Positions 26,002 to 35,301 of a stretch of 64,000 bases of DNA are shown here, one piece after another (within the stretch, counting starts at the first letter, position 1; the number at the start of each line of letters is the position of its first letter). A program made the translations under genes and the position numbers. The notes beneath the pieces are model-generated. The model ran no database searches, was not told the DNA's origin, and saw only the letters and a list, made by a program, of their open reading frames with translations. The stretch is from Gemmatimonas phototrophica (GTDB lineage Bacteria; Gemmatimonadota; Gemmatimonadetes; Gemmatimonadales; Gemmatimonadaceae), in contig NZ_CP011454.1 in NCBI RefSeq assembly GCF_000695095.2, positions 1,736,001-1,800,000 on the forward strand. The letters are read 5' to 3'.

Positions 26002-26751
26002 ATGCGCACAAACAATCCCGTTCTGTCCAAGTTCGCCGACACGGCGCGTTCCACCTTTGGCCTTACCAGCCCGGGGGCCATGACGGTGGCCGGCACCGCC
26101 GGCAAGGCGTCACTCCTGCTGGCACTGGTGGTCTTTTCTGCCGCCATGACCTGGCAGCAAGTGGCCGCCGGTCGCACCGATCTCGTGATGCCGGCCATGC
26201 TGGTGGGTGGCCTGGGTGGTTTTGTCTTTGCCATGATCACCAGCTTCCGTCCGCAGTGGGCACCGTGGACGGCTCCCATCTACGCGTCGCTGGAAGGCAT
26301 TCTATTGGGCGCCATCTCGGCGCTGTACAACGCGCGCTTCAATGGGCTGCCGCAGCAGGCCGTGCTGCTCACCTTTGGCGTCACGCTGGGTGTGCTCACG
26401 CTGTATCGCTTCCGTGTGCTGCAGGCGAGCGCCGGCTTCAAGCGCATGATGCTGGGCGCCACCATGGGTATCGCGCTCTTCTACCTGGGCTCCATGGTGC
26501 TGTCGCTCTTCGGCGTGCAGATCGGCTACTTCACGTCGTCAGGCTGGCTCGCCATTGGCATCAACGTGGCCATTGCCGGTGTGGCGGCGCTCAACCTGGT
26601 GCTCGACTTCGATCGCATTGAAGAAGGCGCGCGCATGGGCGCCCCCAAGGCCATGGAATGGTTTGCCGCCTTTGGTCTCATGGTCACGCTCATCTGGTTG
26701 TATCTCGAGTTGCTGCGGTTGCTCTCGCGGTTGCAGGGGCGGCGCGACTGA
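26002..26751 (+). CDS. Bax inhibitor-1 / YccA family membrane protein
   Basis: 249 residues with about seven hydrophobic spans, starting near residue 37. The C-terminal signature NLVLDFDRIEEGARMG followed by MEWFAAFGLMVTLIWLYLELLRLL is the di-aspartyl region that in BI-1 homologues gates a pH-sensitive calcium leak. Bacterial YccA also modulates FtsH proteolysis. The cytoplasmic N-terminus NNPVLSKF is typical of the Bax1-I/YccA-like bacterial group. It is followed by a strong hairpin terminator. I cannot tell which of the two known activities applies. Confidence 0.88.
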   Translation: MRTNNPVLSKFADTARSTFGLTSPGAMTVAGTAGKASLLLALVVFSAAMTWQQVAAGRTDLVMPAMLVGGLGGFVFAMITSFRPQWAPWTAPIYASLEGILLGAISALYNARFNGLPQQAVLLTFGVTLGVLTLYRFRVLQASAGFKRMMLGATMGIALFYLGSMVLSLFGVQIGYFTSSGWLAIGINVAIAGVAALNLVLDFDRIEEGARMGAPKAMEWFAAFGLMVTLIWLYLELLRLLSRLQGRRD

Positions 26752-26786
26752 TCACGCGCGACTGATCACGATGGTGTGATTGAAAA

Positions 26787-26825
26787 ACGGCGCGCATCCC
26801 GACTGGATGCGCGCCGTTCGTTTTT
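26787..26825. terminator. bidirectional intrinsic terminator
   Basis: A 13-bp perfect stem (ACGGCGCGCATCC / GGATGCGCGCCGT) with a five-base loop. It is followed by TCGTTTTT on the plus strand and preceded by AAAAA, giving a T tract on the minus strand. It serves the BI-1 gene from the left and the amidohydrolase gene from the right. Confidence 0.9.
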
Positions 26826-26873
26826 GGGGTGGAGCCCGCTCTGCTCACGAGTCACACCCGCAGCACTTCGTGG

Positions 26874-28085
26874 TTACTTCGGAAACCCCATCGCCGCCGC
26901 TCCGAGCGCTGGCATGATGCGCAGCGCATTCTGGTAGTACACCTTCTTCAGCACGGCATCCGGCAGGTCAATGCCGTACAGCTTCCAGAAGGCGTGATAG
27001 TCGCGGTAGTAATCGAAGTAGTCGTCACGCGTTTCGAGCACGCGCCAGTAGTACGGATACTCTTCCGGCTGGAAACTGTCCTTGCCGAAGAGAATGCGGT
27101 CCTGGTACTTCACGAAAAAGTCGTGCGCCGCGCGCGGCTGACGGCCAATGTCGTAGAGCACCGCCCCCATTTCGCCGAGCACGTTGGGCATGGCGTCGAA
27201 CATCTTGCCAAGGCGACCGAGATCGTTGGCGTGCCACCCCAAATGCGCCGCCACGAACGTGGTCTTGGGGTGCCGACGGAAGAGGCTGTCCCGCTCGGCC
27301 ATGAGCTGATCAAAGCTCGGATAGCGGTCCTGCGGATACCGACGCTCCGGAAAGAGCGACTGCTCGAGCCACCGCTCGTTGGTGTAGTCCACCTCGCGGA
27401 AGAACTCCTGCGGGTCGGCGGTGTGAATGAACACCGCGAGCTTGAGGCGACCCGCCGCTTCAAACACCGGGGCGAGCTCGGGGTCGTTGAGCTTGAGGCG
27501 TGATCCGTCGGCCTTTTTGGCGGACAAGCCGAAACCCTTGCCCACTTCGCCAATGCCCACCGCGCCCGCCTTGGCGTCGGCTTCGAGCTGCGCAATGGCC
27601 TTCTGTGCCCACCCCGGCGTCCCCACACCATTGAAGCTGATGCCGGTGAGGAAGCGTACGCGGTCCTTCATGGTCTTCGACTGATTGACCAGCGCGATTC
27701 CCTGCGTGAGTCGATCGCCCGACACGTTGCCGGCCACCACCATGAGGCGCACGTTGATGGAATCGAGCGTGGGGCCGAAGCGCTCCAGCGCCTCCACGCT
27801 GCCAATCTGCGCGCCGCCCGGATGCCCGTGGAAATCCACCACCGGGAACTTGGCCTTCATGCGCATGGTGGACGGCACCTTGAGCGTGCTCTTGGGGCGG
27901 TAGTCCACGATGCTCGGCACTTTGCCTTCGGGGGCCAGGCAGGTGCGTGGACGCACTTCGGTGGTGCCGGCGGGGCACTCTTCACCGGCCTTGATGGTGG
28001 TGCCGCCACGAAAGCCCTGCGCGGCGAGCGTGCAGGGGAGTGTGAGGGCGAAACCGGTGAGCAACGAACGGGAAACTCGACGCAC
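26874..28085 (-). CDS. exported amidohydrolase (metal-dependent hydrolase, Amidohydro_2 type)
   Basis: 403 residues with a signal peptide (cleavage near ALAAQ, residue 23). Metal-binding motifs of the amidohydrolase TIM barrel are visible: FPVVDFHGHPGG (H-x-H), VFIHTADP, FVAAHLGWHANDLGRL, and RILFGKDSFQPEEY with the late Asp. The sequence resembles the 2-amino-3-carboxymuconate decarboxylase/amidohydrolase-2 group, but these are usually cytosolic, so an extracytoplasmic member is somewhat unusual. Residues 28-60 hold two Cys (EECPAG and RTCLAP) that could form a disulfide. It begins 12 bases after the DUF2723 gene ends, on the same strand. Substrate unknown. Confidence 0.85.
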   Translation of the reverse strand: MRRVSRSLLTGFALTLPCTLAAQGFRGGTTIKAGEECPAGTTEVRPRTCLAPEGKVPSIVDYRPKSTLKVPSTMRMKAKFPVVDFHGHPGGAQIGSVEALERFGPTLDSINVRLMVVAGNVSGDRLTQGIALVNQSKTMKDRVRFLTGISFNGVGTPGWAQKAIAQLEADAKAGAVGIGEVGKGFGLSAKKADGSRLKLNDPELAPVFEAAGRLKLAVFIHTADPQEFFREVDYTNERWLEQSLFPERRYPQDRYPSFDQLMAERDSLFRRHPKTTFVAAHLGWHANDLGRLGKMFDAMPNVLGEMGAVLYDIGRQPRAAHDFFVKYQDRILFGKDSFQPEEYPYYWRVLETRDDYFDYYRDYHAFWKLYGIDLPDAVLKKVYYQNALRIMPALGAAAMGFPK

Positions 28086-28097
28086 AGCGGCTCCTTA

Positions 28098-30428
28098 TTA
28101 CTTGGAAGTGTCAGGCGGCAGCAACAGCTGCTGCGCGGCGGTGTCGGCACCCGGCGCAATGGGCAGCTGCGGCTGACGGTCAAAGCCAAACACCTGCGCC
28201 CGGCGCATGGCGGTGGCAATGCCCTTCGCCTGCTCGTACACGGCACGCGACTTGTCTACCTGGCCACTCTGCGCCAGTGCTTCGGCCAGCGTGACCCCAC
28301 TGATCACGTACAGGTCGGGGATGCCCACCGAGGCATCGTCCACCCAGCCGTTGCGGGCGGCCAGTGACTTGGTGGCCGTGAACACATCGTTCCACAGCGC
28401 GTACGACCGCTCCACATCCACCGCGCCTTCGCCCGGAATGAGCACGATGTTGCCACCCGGTACGACCTGCTGCGGCAGCAGCTTCTTGGCCATGCCGTGC
28501 GTTACCACGTACCGCTCGAGACCCAGCTCGTACGGGTAGCCACCCGCCGTGCGGCTGAAATACATGGCGCGGTCGGGGAAGGCGTCGCGAATCATGAAGT
28601 AGATCATCTGATCGGCCTTCATGATCTGCGGCAGCCGCGGCTGCGCCACAATGTCGCCCTTCTGGAACGCCGCGTTCTCCGGCGTCGCAATGGCGAGCGG
28701 CAGTGCGTCGGCTTCGTCGAAGGTCATCTTGACCGGCGGGCCCGAGGGCTTCTTCCAGTTACCACCCTTGTAGATGGCCGGTCCCTTTTCCGCGTCGTAC
28801 TCGTACACCGGTCGGCGCAGCAACTGACGCACGTACCAGTCGGTGTTGAGCAGCGACGTGTTGGCAATGATGACGTCCTTGCGGATGCCTTCCACTTCCT
28901 GCGCGTACCACAGCGGGAAGGTGTCGTTGTCACCCACCGTAACCAGGATGCCGTACGGCTCCACGCTGTTCAGCAGGTCGCGGGCAAAGTCGGTGGTGTC
29001 GGTCTGGCCGGCGCGTGACGCCTGCGTCCAGTTGCCGAAGAGCGGGATGAACGCCACGGCCAGCAGCGGTGACGCCATGATGAAGCTGCGCGTGCGCGGC
29101 TCCACCACGGTTTCCTTGCCCAGCTTCACTTCGTCGGCGCCAAAGAGCGTGGCCACCGTCTCCCACAGATAGAACAGCCCCAGCGCGGCCCACACGGAAA
29201 GCGCCGAGAAGCTCCAGAGATAGAAGTAGTCACGGTCGCGCACTTCGCGCGGTACCGAGTCGCCCAGATCGAGCGCCTGCGAGTGACCGTACTTGAAGTT
29301 GAGGTAGAAAATGAGCCCCAACGTCATGGTGCCGACCAGCGGACCAAAGAACCAGAAACTTCGTCGGTCCTTCTTGAAGTGCATCCACCCGCCAAGAATG
29401 ACCAGAATGAAGTAGAACACCGCGAGCCCGTTCTGCAGCCCCGGGTTCTCATTGTAGGCGTCGCGCAGCCACTGCCACTTGAAGTACAGCCAGTACATCC
29501 CGAGCTGCGCCGTGAACGGCGCCTGCCGCTCGCCCAGCTCCGGCTTGCCGTACTGCCCGCGATTGAAGTTGTACATGAAGCGATCGTACGTGAGCGCGCT
29601 GAACGTACAATCGGCCTTGAGCTCGGTGACGCAGCCGGTGGGTTCCCCTTCGTTGATCGCGGGGAAGTGTCCGGCGCGAATGGGCTGCGTGGCAAAGGGC
29701 GTAAGGCCAAACACCAGCGCGGCGGCACAGGCCACCAGCAGCTTCCAGCGCAGCAGCGTTTGCGGGCGACGAATGAGCACCGCAATGCCCACTGCCGGCG
29801 CGGCCAGCATGCCGGCCATGTGGTTGGTATAACCAAGACCCAGCAAATACGCGATCAACACCATGATACGGTCGGCCGTGGGGCCTTCCGGATCGTCACA
29901 CCAGCGCACCGTAAGCCAGCAGATGATGGCCAGCCCCACCAGCGACACCGTGTACACCTTTTCGTTCACGACTGACTGGTTCCACACCGTGAACGCGGTG
30001 GCGCCAATAAGCACCGCCAGCGAACCGCCCACAATGCGCTGCCAGCGGCGCGGCATCCACTGCACCAGCACCCGCTCGGTCACGAGGAACCAGAACATGG
30101 CACTCACCGCACTCGACAGCGCGGCCAGCACATTGATGCGCATGGCCACCGTGGGCGCGATGGGGAGAATACTGAACACGCGCCCGATGAGCACGAAGAA
30201 CGGGTTGCCCGGCGGGTGCGGAATACCCAGCACATAGGCGGCCGCGATGTATTCGCTGGTGTCCCACATCGACGTGGTGGGGGCCAGGGTGACCAGGTAC
30301 AACAGGAAGGTCACCAGCCCCGCAATCGCGGCGGCGAGGTAAGACGGGCGGTAATCGAGCTCGGCGACGGCGGCGCGGGTCGCGCCGTAGCCAGTCGAGG
30401 TCGCAGTTGCGGTCGCAGCGACGGTCAT
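28098..30428 (-). CDS. DUF2723 multi-spanning membrane protein (glycosyltransferase-like)
   Basis: 776 residues from the ATG at 30428; the frame is open to another ATG at 30476 and neither start has a clear ribosome site. The N-terminal 430 residues carry about ten hydrophobic spans and the DUF2723 core: LYLVTLAPTTSMWDTSEYIAAA and GIPHPPGNPFFVLIGRVFS, resembling GT-C/protein O-mannosyltransferase enzymes with an acidic pair (WDTSE) in the first outer loop. The remaining 350 residues are mainly outside the membrane and include VTVGDNDTFPLWYAQEVEG. GT-C enzymes transfer sugars from lipid carriers to proteins or glycans outside the cytoplasm. Substrate is unknown. It is divergent from the PLP enzyme at 30646 and followed by the amidohydrolase. 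Confidence 0.85.
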   Translation of the reverse strand: MTVAATATATSTGYGATRAAVAELDYRPSYLAAAIAGLVTFLLYLVTLAPTTSMWDTSEYIAAAYVLGIPHPPGNPFFVLIGRVFSILPIAPTVAMRINVLAALSSAVSAMFWFLVTERVLVQWMPRRWQRIVGGSLAVLIGATAFTVWNQSVVNEKVYTVSLVGLAIICWLTVRWCDDPEGPTADRIMVLIAYLLGLGYTNHMAGMLAAPAVGIAVLIRRPQTLLRWKLLVACAAALVFGLTPFATQPIRAGHFPAINEGEPTGCVTELKADCTFSALTYDRFMYNFNRGQYGKPELGERQAPFTAQLGMYWLYFKWQWLRDAYNENPGLQNGLAVFYFILVILGGWMHFKKDRRSFWFFGPLVGTMTLGLIFYLNFKYGHSQALDLGDSVPREVRDRDYFYLWSFSALSVWAALGLFYLWETVATLFGADEVKLGKETVVEPRTRSFIMASPLLAVAFIPLFGNWTQASRAGQTDTTDFARDLLNSVEPYGILVTVGDNDTFPLWYAQEVEGIRKDVIIANTSLLNTDWYVRQLLRRPVYEYDAEKGPAIYKGGNWKKPSGPPVKMTFDEADALPLAIATPENAAFQKGDIVAQPRLPQIMKADQMIYFMIRDAFPDRAMYFSRTAGGYPYELGLERYVVTHGMAKKLLPQQVVPGGNIVLIPGEGAVDVERSYALWNDVFTATKSLAARNGWVDDASVGIPDLYVISGVTLAEALAQSGQVDKSRAVYEQAKGIATAMRRAQVFGFDRQPQLPIAPGADTAAQQLLLPPDTSK

Positions 30429-30645
30429 GGACTGATCGGAGGGTGTGCGGCCGACGCCCGGGCCGGGCAGCGGCATTCAACGGATCTGCTACAATCACCA
30501 AAGTTCGCCCCGGACGACTATGGGCACAACCGCCCGGGCAGCCCTCCGGGGCGATACCTTTACAGGAATTGCCCCTTCAGGGCCCGACTCCCAACCCGGG
30601 GACCGGCGCCTCGGTCACATTTGCCCCCTTCCGTCCCGCACGGCC

Positions 30646-31896
30646 ATGCACAAGCGCGACTTTCTCCGCACCGTTGGCGGCGCCACCCTGGGGCTCCTGC
30701 TTCCCCCAGCTCAGCTCCGGGCACTGGCGACCCTGACGCCGGGGGAGCTGGCTCGGCGGGACGACTTCTGGACCGCACTGCGGGGGCAATACAAGGTGCC
30801 CGCCGAGTTCATTCACCTGGAGCACGGCTACTATTCCATGCAGTCGCAGCCGGTGCTGGAGAAGTACGTGCAGCACATCCGGGATGTGAACGCCCTCAGT
30901 TCGCGCTACATGCGCACGGTGCAGGTACCCAACAAGGCCCGCGTGCAGGCCCGGCTGGCCGCGCTGGCAGGGTGTACGCCGCAGGAGCTGATCATCACCC
31001 GCAATACCACCGAGTCACTGGATACGGTGATTTCGGGCTTTGATTGGAAGCCGGGCGACGAAGCGGTGATGGCGGTGCACGACTATGGCGCCATGCTCGA
31101 TCAGTTCAAGCTTATGGAGCGACGCTGGGGCATCGTGAACAAACGCGTGACGGTCCCGATAGACCCGCAGAGCGACGACGAGGTCGTGCAGGTGTACGCC
31201 AACGCCATCACGCCGCGCACCAAGCTGCTCATGGTGTGCCACCTCATCAACATCACGGGGCACGTGCTGCCGGTGCGCAAGATCTGCGATATGGCACACG
31301 CGCGCGGGGTGCCGGTCATGGTGGACGGGGCGCATGCGTTTGCGCAGCTCGATTTCCGTATTCCCGATCTCGACTGTGATTTCTACGGCGCCAGCCTGCA
31401 CAAATGGCTGGGCACGCCACTAGGTGCCGGCATTCTGTACGTGAAGCCGGGATCGGTAGAGAAGTTGTGGCCGCTGTACGGCGACGAAGGCTTTGCCGCC
31501 AACGACATCCGCAAGCTCAATCACACCGGCACGCACCCGGTGCACACCGACCTCGCCATTGAAGACGCCATTGCCTTTCACGAGGCCATTGGCATTCAGC
31601 GCAAACAGGAACGGTTACGCTGGTTGCAGCAGTACTGGACGACCAAGGTACGCGGCAAGAAGGGGATCAATCTCTTCACGCCCAGCGATCCCGCCCGCAC
31701 CGGCGCCATTGCCAACGTGGGGATCGTGGGGATGAAGCCAGGCGATCTCGCCACGGCGCTCATGGAGCGCTACAAGATTTTCACGGTGGCGATCAACACC
31801 GCCGGGGTGGCCGGCGTGCGTATCACGCCGCAGCTGTTCACCACCACGCAGGAACTCGATGCACTGGTGAACGCGCTGACCGCGCTGGCCGGGTAG
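30646..31896 (+). CDS. class V aminotransferase-fold PLP enzyme with Tat-like signal
   Basis: 416 residues from the ATG at 30646. The N-terminus HKRDFLRTVGGATLGLLLPPA is a twin-arginine-type signal in which the pair is Lys-Arg. The body is a class V aminotransferase/isopenicillin-N-epimerase-like fold: FIHLEHGYYSMQS, TRNTTESLDTVISGF, VDGAHAFAQLDFRIPDL (Asp that pairs with the PLP nitrogen), and FYGASLHKWLGTPLGAG with the PLP-binding Lys. Export of a folded, cofactor-loaded enzyme is the usual reason for a Tat signal. Reaction unknown: epimerase, cysteine desulfurase-like or lyase. The reading frame is open about 67 codons upstream, but without family similarity. A small membrane protein follows 6 bases downstream. 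Confidence 0.87.
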   Translation: MHKRDFLRTVGGATLGLLLPPAQLRALATLTPGELARRDDFWTALRGQYKVPAEFIHLEHGYYSMQSQPVLEKYVQHIRDVNALSSRYMRTVQVPNKARVQARLAALAGCTPQELIITRNTTESLDTVISGFDWKPGDEAVMAVHDYGAMLDQFKLMERRWGIVNKRVTVPIDPQSDDEVVQVYANAITPRTKLLMVCHLINITGHVLPVRKICDMAHARGVPVMVDGAHAFAQLDFRIPDLDCDFYGASLHKWLGTPLGAGILYVKPGSVEKLWPLYGDEGFAANDIRKLNHTGTHPVHTDLAIEDAIAFHEAIGIQRKQERLRWLQQYWTTKVRGKKGINLFTPSDPARTGAIANVGIVGMKPGDLATALMERYKIFTVAINTAGVAGVRITPQLFTTTQELDALVNALTALAG

Positions 31897-31902
31897 TTCT
31901 GC

Positions 31903-32166
31903 ATGCTGGGGTTGAAGATCGTCATTTCCATGCTCGCCGGCTTGGCCATCGGCCTCTTTTCGTGGAGCCTTCGCCAGGCATACCGTCGGGTGGGGCGCAC
32001 CGAGGCCGTCGTCTATGTCATAGCGGGGCTGGTTCTACTGCTGCCCGTGAGCAAGGTGCAATTCATTCTCTTTGAGCAGCCGCTGATGGTGCTGGTCTCA
32101 GCGGCCGGCTCGTATTTGGCCACGCGCGAAATTGCCACCAAGCTGGGGTGGCTGGAGCGCAGGTAA
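31903..32166 (+). CDS. small membrane protein, unknown
   Basis: 87 residues with three hydrophobic stretches (about 4-22, 36-52, 55-72). An amphipathic basic loop LRQAYRRVGRTEAV follows the first span, and the chain ends EIATKLGWLERR. It starts 6 bases after the PLP enzyme stop, so co-transcription is likely. No family recognised; coding status is supported by spacing, hydrophobic pattern and codon choice, but not by homology that I can name. Confidence 0.6.
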   Translation: MLGLKIVISMLAGLAIGLFSWSLRQAYRRVGRTEAVVYVIAGLVLLLPVSKVQFILFEQPLMVLVSAAGSYLATREIATKLGWLERR

Positions 32167-32170
32167 TACT

Positions 32171-32242
32171 CACAACTCGATACCCAAACTCTAAACCCGG
32201 AACTGATCAGTTCCGGGTTCTGAGTCCGAGTCTTGAGTTGTG
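32171..32242. repeat. long imperfect palindrome between convergent genes
   Basis: Two arms of about 34 bases, CACAACTC...AACCCGGAACT and its imperfect complement, meet at a GATC centre; the inner 11 bp (AACCCGGAACT/AGTTCCGGGTT) and outer 8 bp (CACAACTC/GAGTTGTG) are perfect, the middle has scattered mismatches. It lies between the small membrane gene and convergent purH and has no T tract on either side. Could act as a bidirectional transcription barrier or RNA 3'-end stabiliser. Confidence 0.8.
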
Positions 32243-32268
32243 GGTGATGCCGGGTGATACGGAGTGGC

Positions 32269-33798
32269 TTAGTGGCGGAACAACCGCTCGCCCGTGAACA
32301 CCATGGCAATGCCATGCTCGTTCGCAGCGGCAATCACTTCTTCGTCGCGCACAGAACCGCCTGGCTGCACAATGGCCGTGACACCGGCCGCCGCCGCCTG
32401 ATCAATGCCGTCGCGGAAGGGGAAGAACGCATCCGACCCCAGCGACGCCCCCTTGGTGTCGTGCCCCAACGTGGTGGCCTTGTGCACCGCTACGAAGCTG
32501 GCATCCACACGGCTCATCTGCCCGGCGCCAATACCGATCGTGGCGCCGTTGCGCGCCAGCACGATGGCGTTGCTCTTCACACTCGCCACACTCTTCCACG
32601 CGAAGAGCAGATCGCGCTGCTCTTCCGGCGTGGGCTGTCGTGACGACACGACGTTCCACTGCTGGGGGTCGGTGGGCGACGGCGCCCGATCCTGCACCAG
32701 CAGGCCACCGCGCACGCGCTTGTAGTCCATGCCGTGGGCCGGCCAGCTGGCTTTGCCCTCGAGCACGCGCAGGTTCTTCTTGCGCCCCAGAATTTCCACC
32801 GCTTCTTCGGCAAACGACGGCGCCACGATGCACTCCACGAACAGGCTGGAGATCGCTTCGGCCGCCGCAATATCCACCGGCACCGAGAACGCGATGACGC
32901 TGCCAAAGGCGCTCACCGGGTCACAGGCCAGCGCCTTCTTGTAGGCATCCAACGCATCGCTCCCGGTGGCAAGACCACAGGGGGTGGTGTGCTTGATAAT
33001 CGCACACGCCGGCTGCGCGCCGAACGGTTCAATGGCCAGCAGCGCGCCTTCAAGGTCGAGCAGGTTGTTGAAGGAGAGCTCCTTGCCTCCCTTCTGCACC
33101 AGCGCGCCCAGTCCGGCGCCGGGCTTTTCCACGTAGAACGCGGCCCGCTGCTGCGGATTTTCACCGTAACGCAGCGACTGCTGCTTCTCGAACGCCAGCG
33201 GTAACGTGGGGGGAAACGGTTCGCCACGCTGCTGGGCGAACCAGGTGGCAATGGCCGAGTCGTAGGCGCTGGTGTGGGCGTACACCTTTTCGGCGAGCAG
33301 GCGACGGAAGGCCAGATCATCGCCGCCGGCATTCACGATGTCGAGCACGGTGGTGTAGTCACTCGGATCAACAATGACCCACACCGACTCGAAGTTCTTG
33401 GCCGCCGAGCGCAGCATGGACGGGCCGCCAATGTCGATGTTTTCAATCACCTCTTCCGGATGCACCCCCGGCTTGGCCGCCGTTTGCCGGAAGGGATAGA
33501 GATTCACCACCACGAGATCGATGGTGCCGATGTTGTGCGCCTTGATCGCCTCCATGTGCTCCGGCAGATCGCGGCGCGCCAGCAGGCCACCGTGCACCAC
33601 CGGGTGCAGCGTTTTCACGCGCCCATCGAGCATTTCCGGAAAGCCGGTGATCTCACTGATGTCTTTCACGGCCAGCCCAGCCTCACGCAGAGTGCGCGCC
33701 GTACCACCGGTGGAGACCAGTTCAACGCCTTTGGCCGCCAGTCCCTGAGCAAACGGGACGAGGCCGGATTTATCGGAGACCGACAGCAGAGCGCGCAT
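32269..33798 (-). CDS. purH: AICAR transformylase / IMP cyclohydrolase
   Basis: 509 residues, standard PurH length. The N-terminal IMP cyclohydrolase (MGS-like) domain has [31 protein letters not shown] and [16 protein letters not shown]; the C-terminal transformylase domain has [16 protein letters not shown], the catalytic Lys-His in [13 protein letters not shown], and ends [17 protein letters not shown] with FTGERLFRH. It catalyses the last two steps of de novo IMP synthesis. It is the last gene of the minus-strand run valS - lipoprotein - HAD - purN - purH, about 100 bases after purN. Confidence 0.97.
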   Translation of the reverse strand: MRALLSVSDKSGLVPFAQGLAAKGVELVSTGGTARTLREAGLAVKDISEITGFPEMLDGRVKTLHPVVHGGLLARRDLPEHMEAIKAHNIGTIDLVVVNLYPFRQTAAKPGVHPEEVIENIDIGGPSMLRSAAKNFESVWVIVDPSDYTTVLDIVNAGGDDLAFRRLLAEKVYAHTSAYDSAIATWFAQQRGEPFPPTLPLAFEKQQSLRYGENPQQRAAFYVEKPGAGLGALVQKGGKELSFNNLLDLEGALLAIEPFGAQPACAIIKHTTPCGLATGSDALDAYKKALACDPVSAFGSVIAFSVPVDIAAAEAISSLFVECIVAPSFAEEAVEILGRKKNLRVLEGKASWPAHGMDYKRVRGGLLVQDRAPSPTDPQQWNVVSSRQPTPEEQRDLLFAWKSVASVKSNAIVLARNGATIGIGAGQMSRVDASFVAVHKATTLGHDTKGASLGSDAFFPFRDGIDQAAAAGVTAIVQPGGSVRDEEVIAAANEHGIAMVFTGERLFRH

Positions 33799-33898
33799 CT
33801 ATGTGGAGGGCTGAGTGCGTGAACAGCAATTGGAGACTACGGTGAACACGGGGCTGCAGGAGCGTATGACGCAATGCACTAACAACTACGAACGGCGA

Positions 33899-34663
33899 TT
33901 ACCGCGGAAACAGACGGGCCACATCGGTTGCAAACAGTGGCGCATCGTTGGCGACATCAGCCACCAGGCCAAATCGCCATTCCGGCGCCGCCAACCCTAC
34001 CGGAACATCGAGGTGCCCGTGCACGCGGCCGTCGTCGCCCAGCACAATGGCCCCGCTGGCCACGGCGGCCACACAGAGCGGGAAGAGCCGATGTTCCACG
34101 CGCAGAACGCGCGCAGCCAGCATGGCGGGCGTATCACCGGGCAGCACCGGAACCGGCCACTGGGCAATGATGGGCCCACGATCGTAGTGCTCATCCACGA
34201 AGTGCACCGTTGCGCCGGTCACCAGCGCACCGTGCTCGATGACCGCCGAATGAATGCGCATGCCGTACATGCCCGGCCCGCCAAACGCCGGCAGCAGTGC
34301 CGGATGAATGTTCAGCAGTCGGCCCTGAAAGGCGCGTACGACCGCTTCCGGGATGAGCCTGAGATATCCGGCCAAGACCAGGAGATCGGCGCCCGCAGCA
34401 TCCAGTTGCGCAATGATGGCGCCGCCGTCGGCCGGATTCGCAATCACGCCGGTGGCCACTCCCGCCGCTTGGGCGCGGGTCATGGCGCCGGCGGTTGGCT
34501 TGTCCGATCCCACCCACACAATGTCGCCCATATGCGACGCGGGGCCGGCAAAGTGATCAAGGAGCGTCTGCAGGTTGGACCCGCCACCAGAGGCCAGCAC
34601 GGCAATGCGCGAGCGCACCGGCACAGGCAACGGGGCAGGGGACGTCTCACGGTCGGTGGTCAT
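33899..34663 (-). CDS. purN: phosphoribosylglycinamide formyltransferase
   Basis: 254 residues, longer than the usual ~200 because of an N-terminal tail of about 18 residues and an extended C-terminus. PurN motifs in order: IAVLASGGGSNLQTLLD, ADLLVLAGYLRLIP, the catalytic region GRLLNIHPALLPAFGGPGMYG (Asn-x-His), and TGATVHFVDEHYDRGPII. It transfers a formyl group from 10-formyl-THF to GAR in purine synthesis. The start overlaps the stop of the upstream HAD gene by four bases, so the two are translationally coupled; purH follows. Confidence 0.95.
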   Translation of the reverse strand: MTTDRETSPAPLPVPVRSRIAVLASGGGSNLQTLLDHFAGPASHMGDIVWVGSDKPTAGAMTRAQAAGVATGVIANPADGGAIIAQLDAAGADLLVLAGYLRLIPEAVVRAFQGRLLNIHPALLPAFGGPGMYGMRIHSAVIEHGALVTGATVHFVDEHYDRGPIIAQWPVPVLPGDTPAMLAARVLRVEHRLFPLCVAAVASGAIVLGDDGRVHGHLDVPVGLAAPEWRFGLVADVANDAPLFATDVARLFPR

Positions 34664-35301
34664 GACCGATGGCTCGAGTGGTGGTTCGAGAACTGGTTCT
34701 GCCGAGCGTCGTGCTCGGGCAGGTCACCCACCCCAAGGCGGGTCAGGGCCAACATGACGGCGTCCAGCAGTGTATGGCTCACCGCGATGTTCGGGGCGGT
34801 GCTGCGATGCGCGGTATCCACGTCGCTGGCAGGCGTTTCCGCCCCGGGCACCAGAATGCCCAACCCACCGGTCGCGAGCGCTGGCTGCGCATCACGCCAG
34901 CGGTCGCCAATGTAGGCACTCTGCGCGAGATCGAACCCGTGTTCGCGCGACGCTTGCTCATACATGCCGAGCGCCGGCTTTCTGCAATTGCAGGCTCCGG
35001 TCAGCTCGGCCAGGTGTGGGCAGTGATACGTCGTCAGGACCTCGGCCCCCCCGGCCTGCAGCAACGCCACCGTGCGGTCTCGCACCGCTTGGTACTGCGC
35101 TTCGGTGATCAAGCCGCGGGCAATGCCTGACTGATTGGTGACGATGACGACCGGGACCTGCGCGCGATTAGCCAGAGAGACGGCCGCTACCGCATCGCGC
35201 AGCAGTCGCACGCCCGACGGGTCGGCGAGATAATGCGCGTCGGCAATGATGGTGCCGTCGCGGTCGATGAACAGGGCCCCGCGAGACGGCTCAGCGGCCA
35301 C
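34660..35301 (-). CDS. HAD-IIIA phosphatase, GmhB-like
   Basis: 213 residues. The HAD nucleophile motif is FIDRDGTIIADAHY (D-x-D), motif II is VTNQSGIARG, and the zinc-binding loop CPHLAELTGACNCRKP has the C-x-H...C-x-C pattern of GmhB-type histidinol/heptose bisphosphate phosphatases; motif IV is YIGDRWRDAQPA. GmhB removes the C7 phosphate of heptose 1,7-bisphosphate for LPS core. No other heptose genes are in the window, and the placement directly ahead of purN (4-base overlap) raises the possibility of another sugar-phosphate substrate. A C-terminal tail rich in Ser/His (about 25 residues) is unusual. Confidence 0.85.
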   Translation of the reverse strand: MAAEPSRGALFIDRDGTIIADAHYLADPSGVRLLRDAVAAVSLANRAQVPVVIVTNQSGIARGLITEAQYQAVRDRTVALLQAGGAEVLTTYHCPHLAELTGACNCRKPALGMYEQASREHGFDLAQSAYIGDRWRDAQPALATGGLGILVPGAETPASDVDTAHRSTAPNIAVSHTLLDAVMLALTRLGVGDLPEHDARQNQFSNHHSSHRS

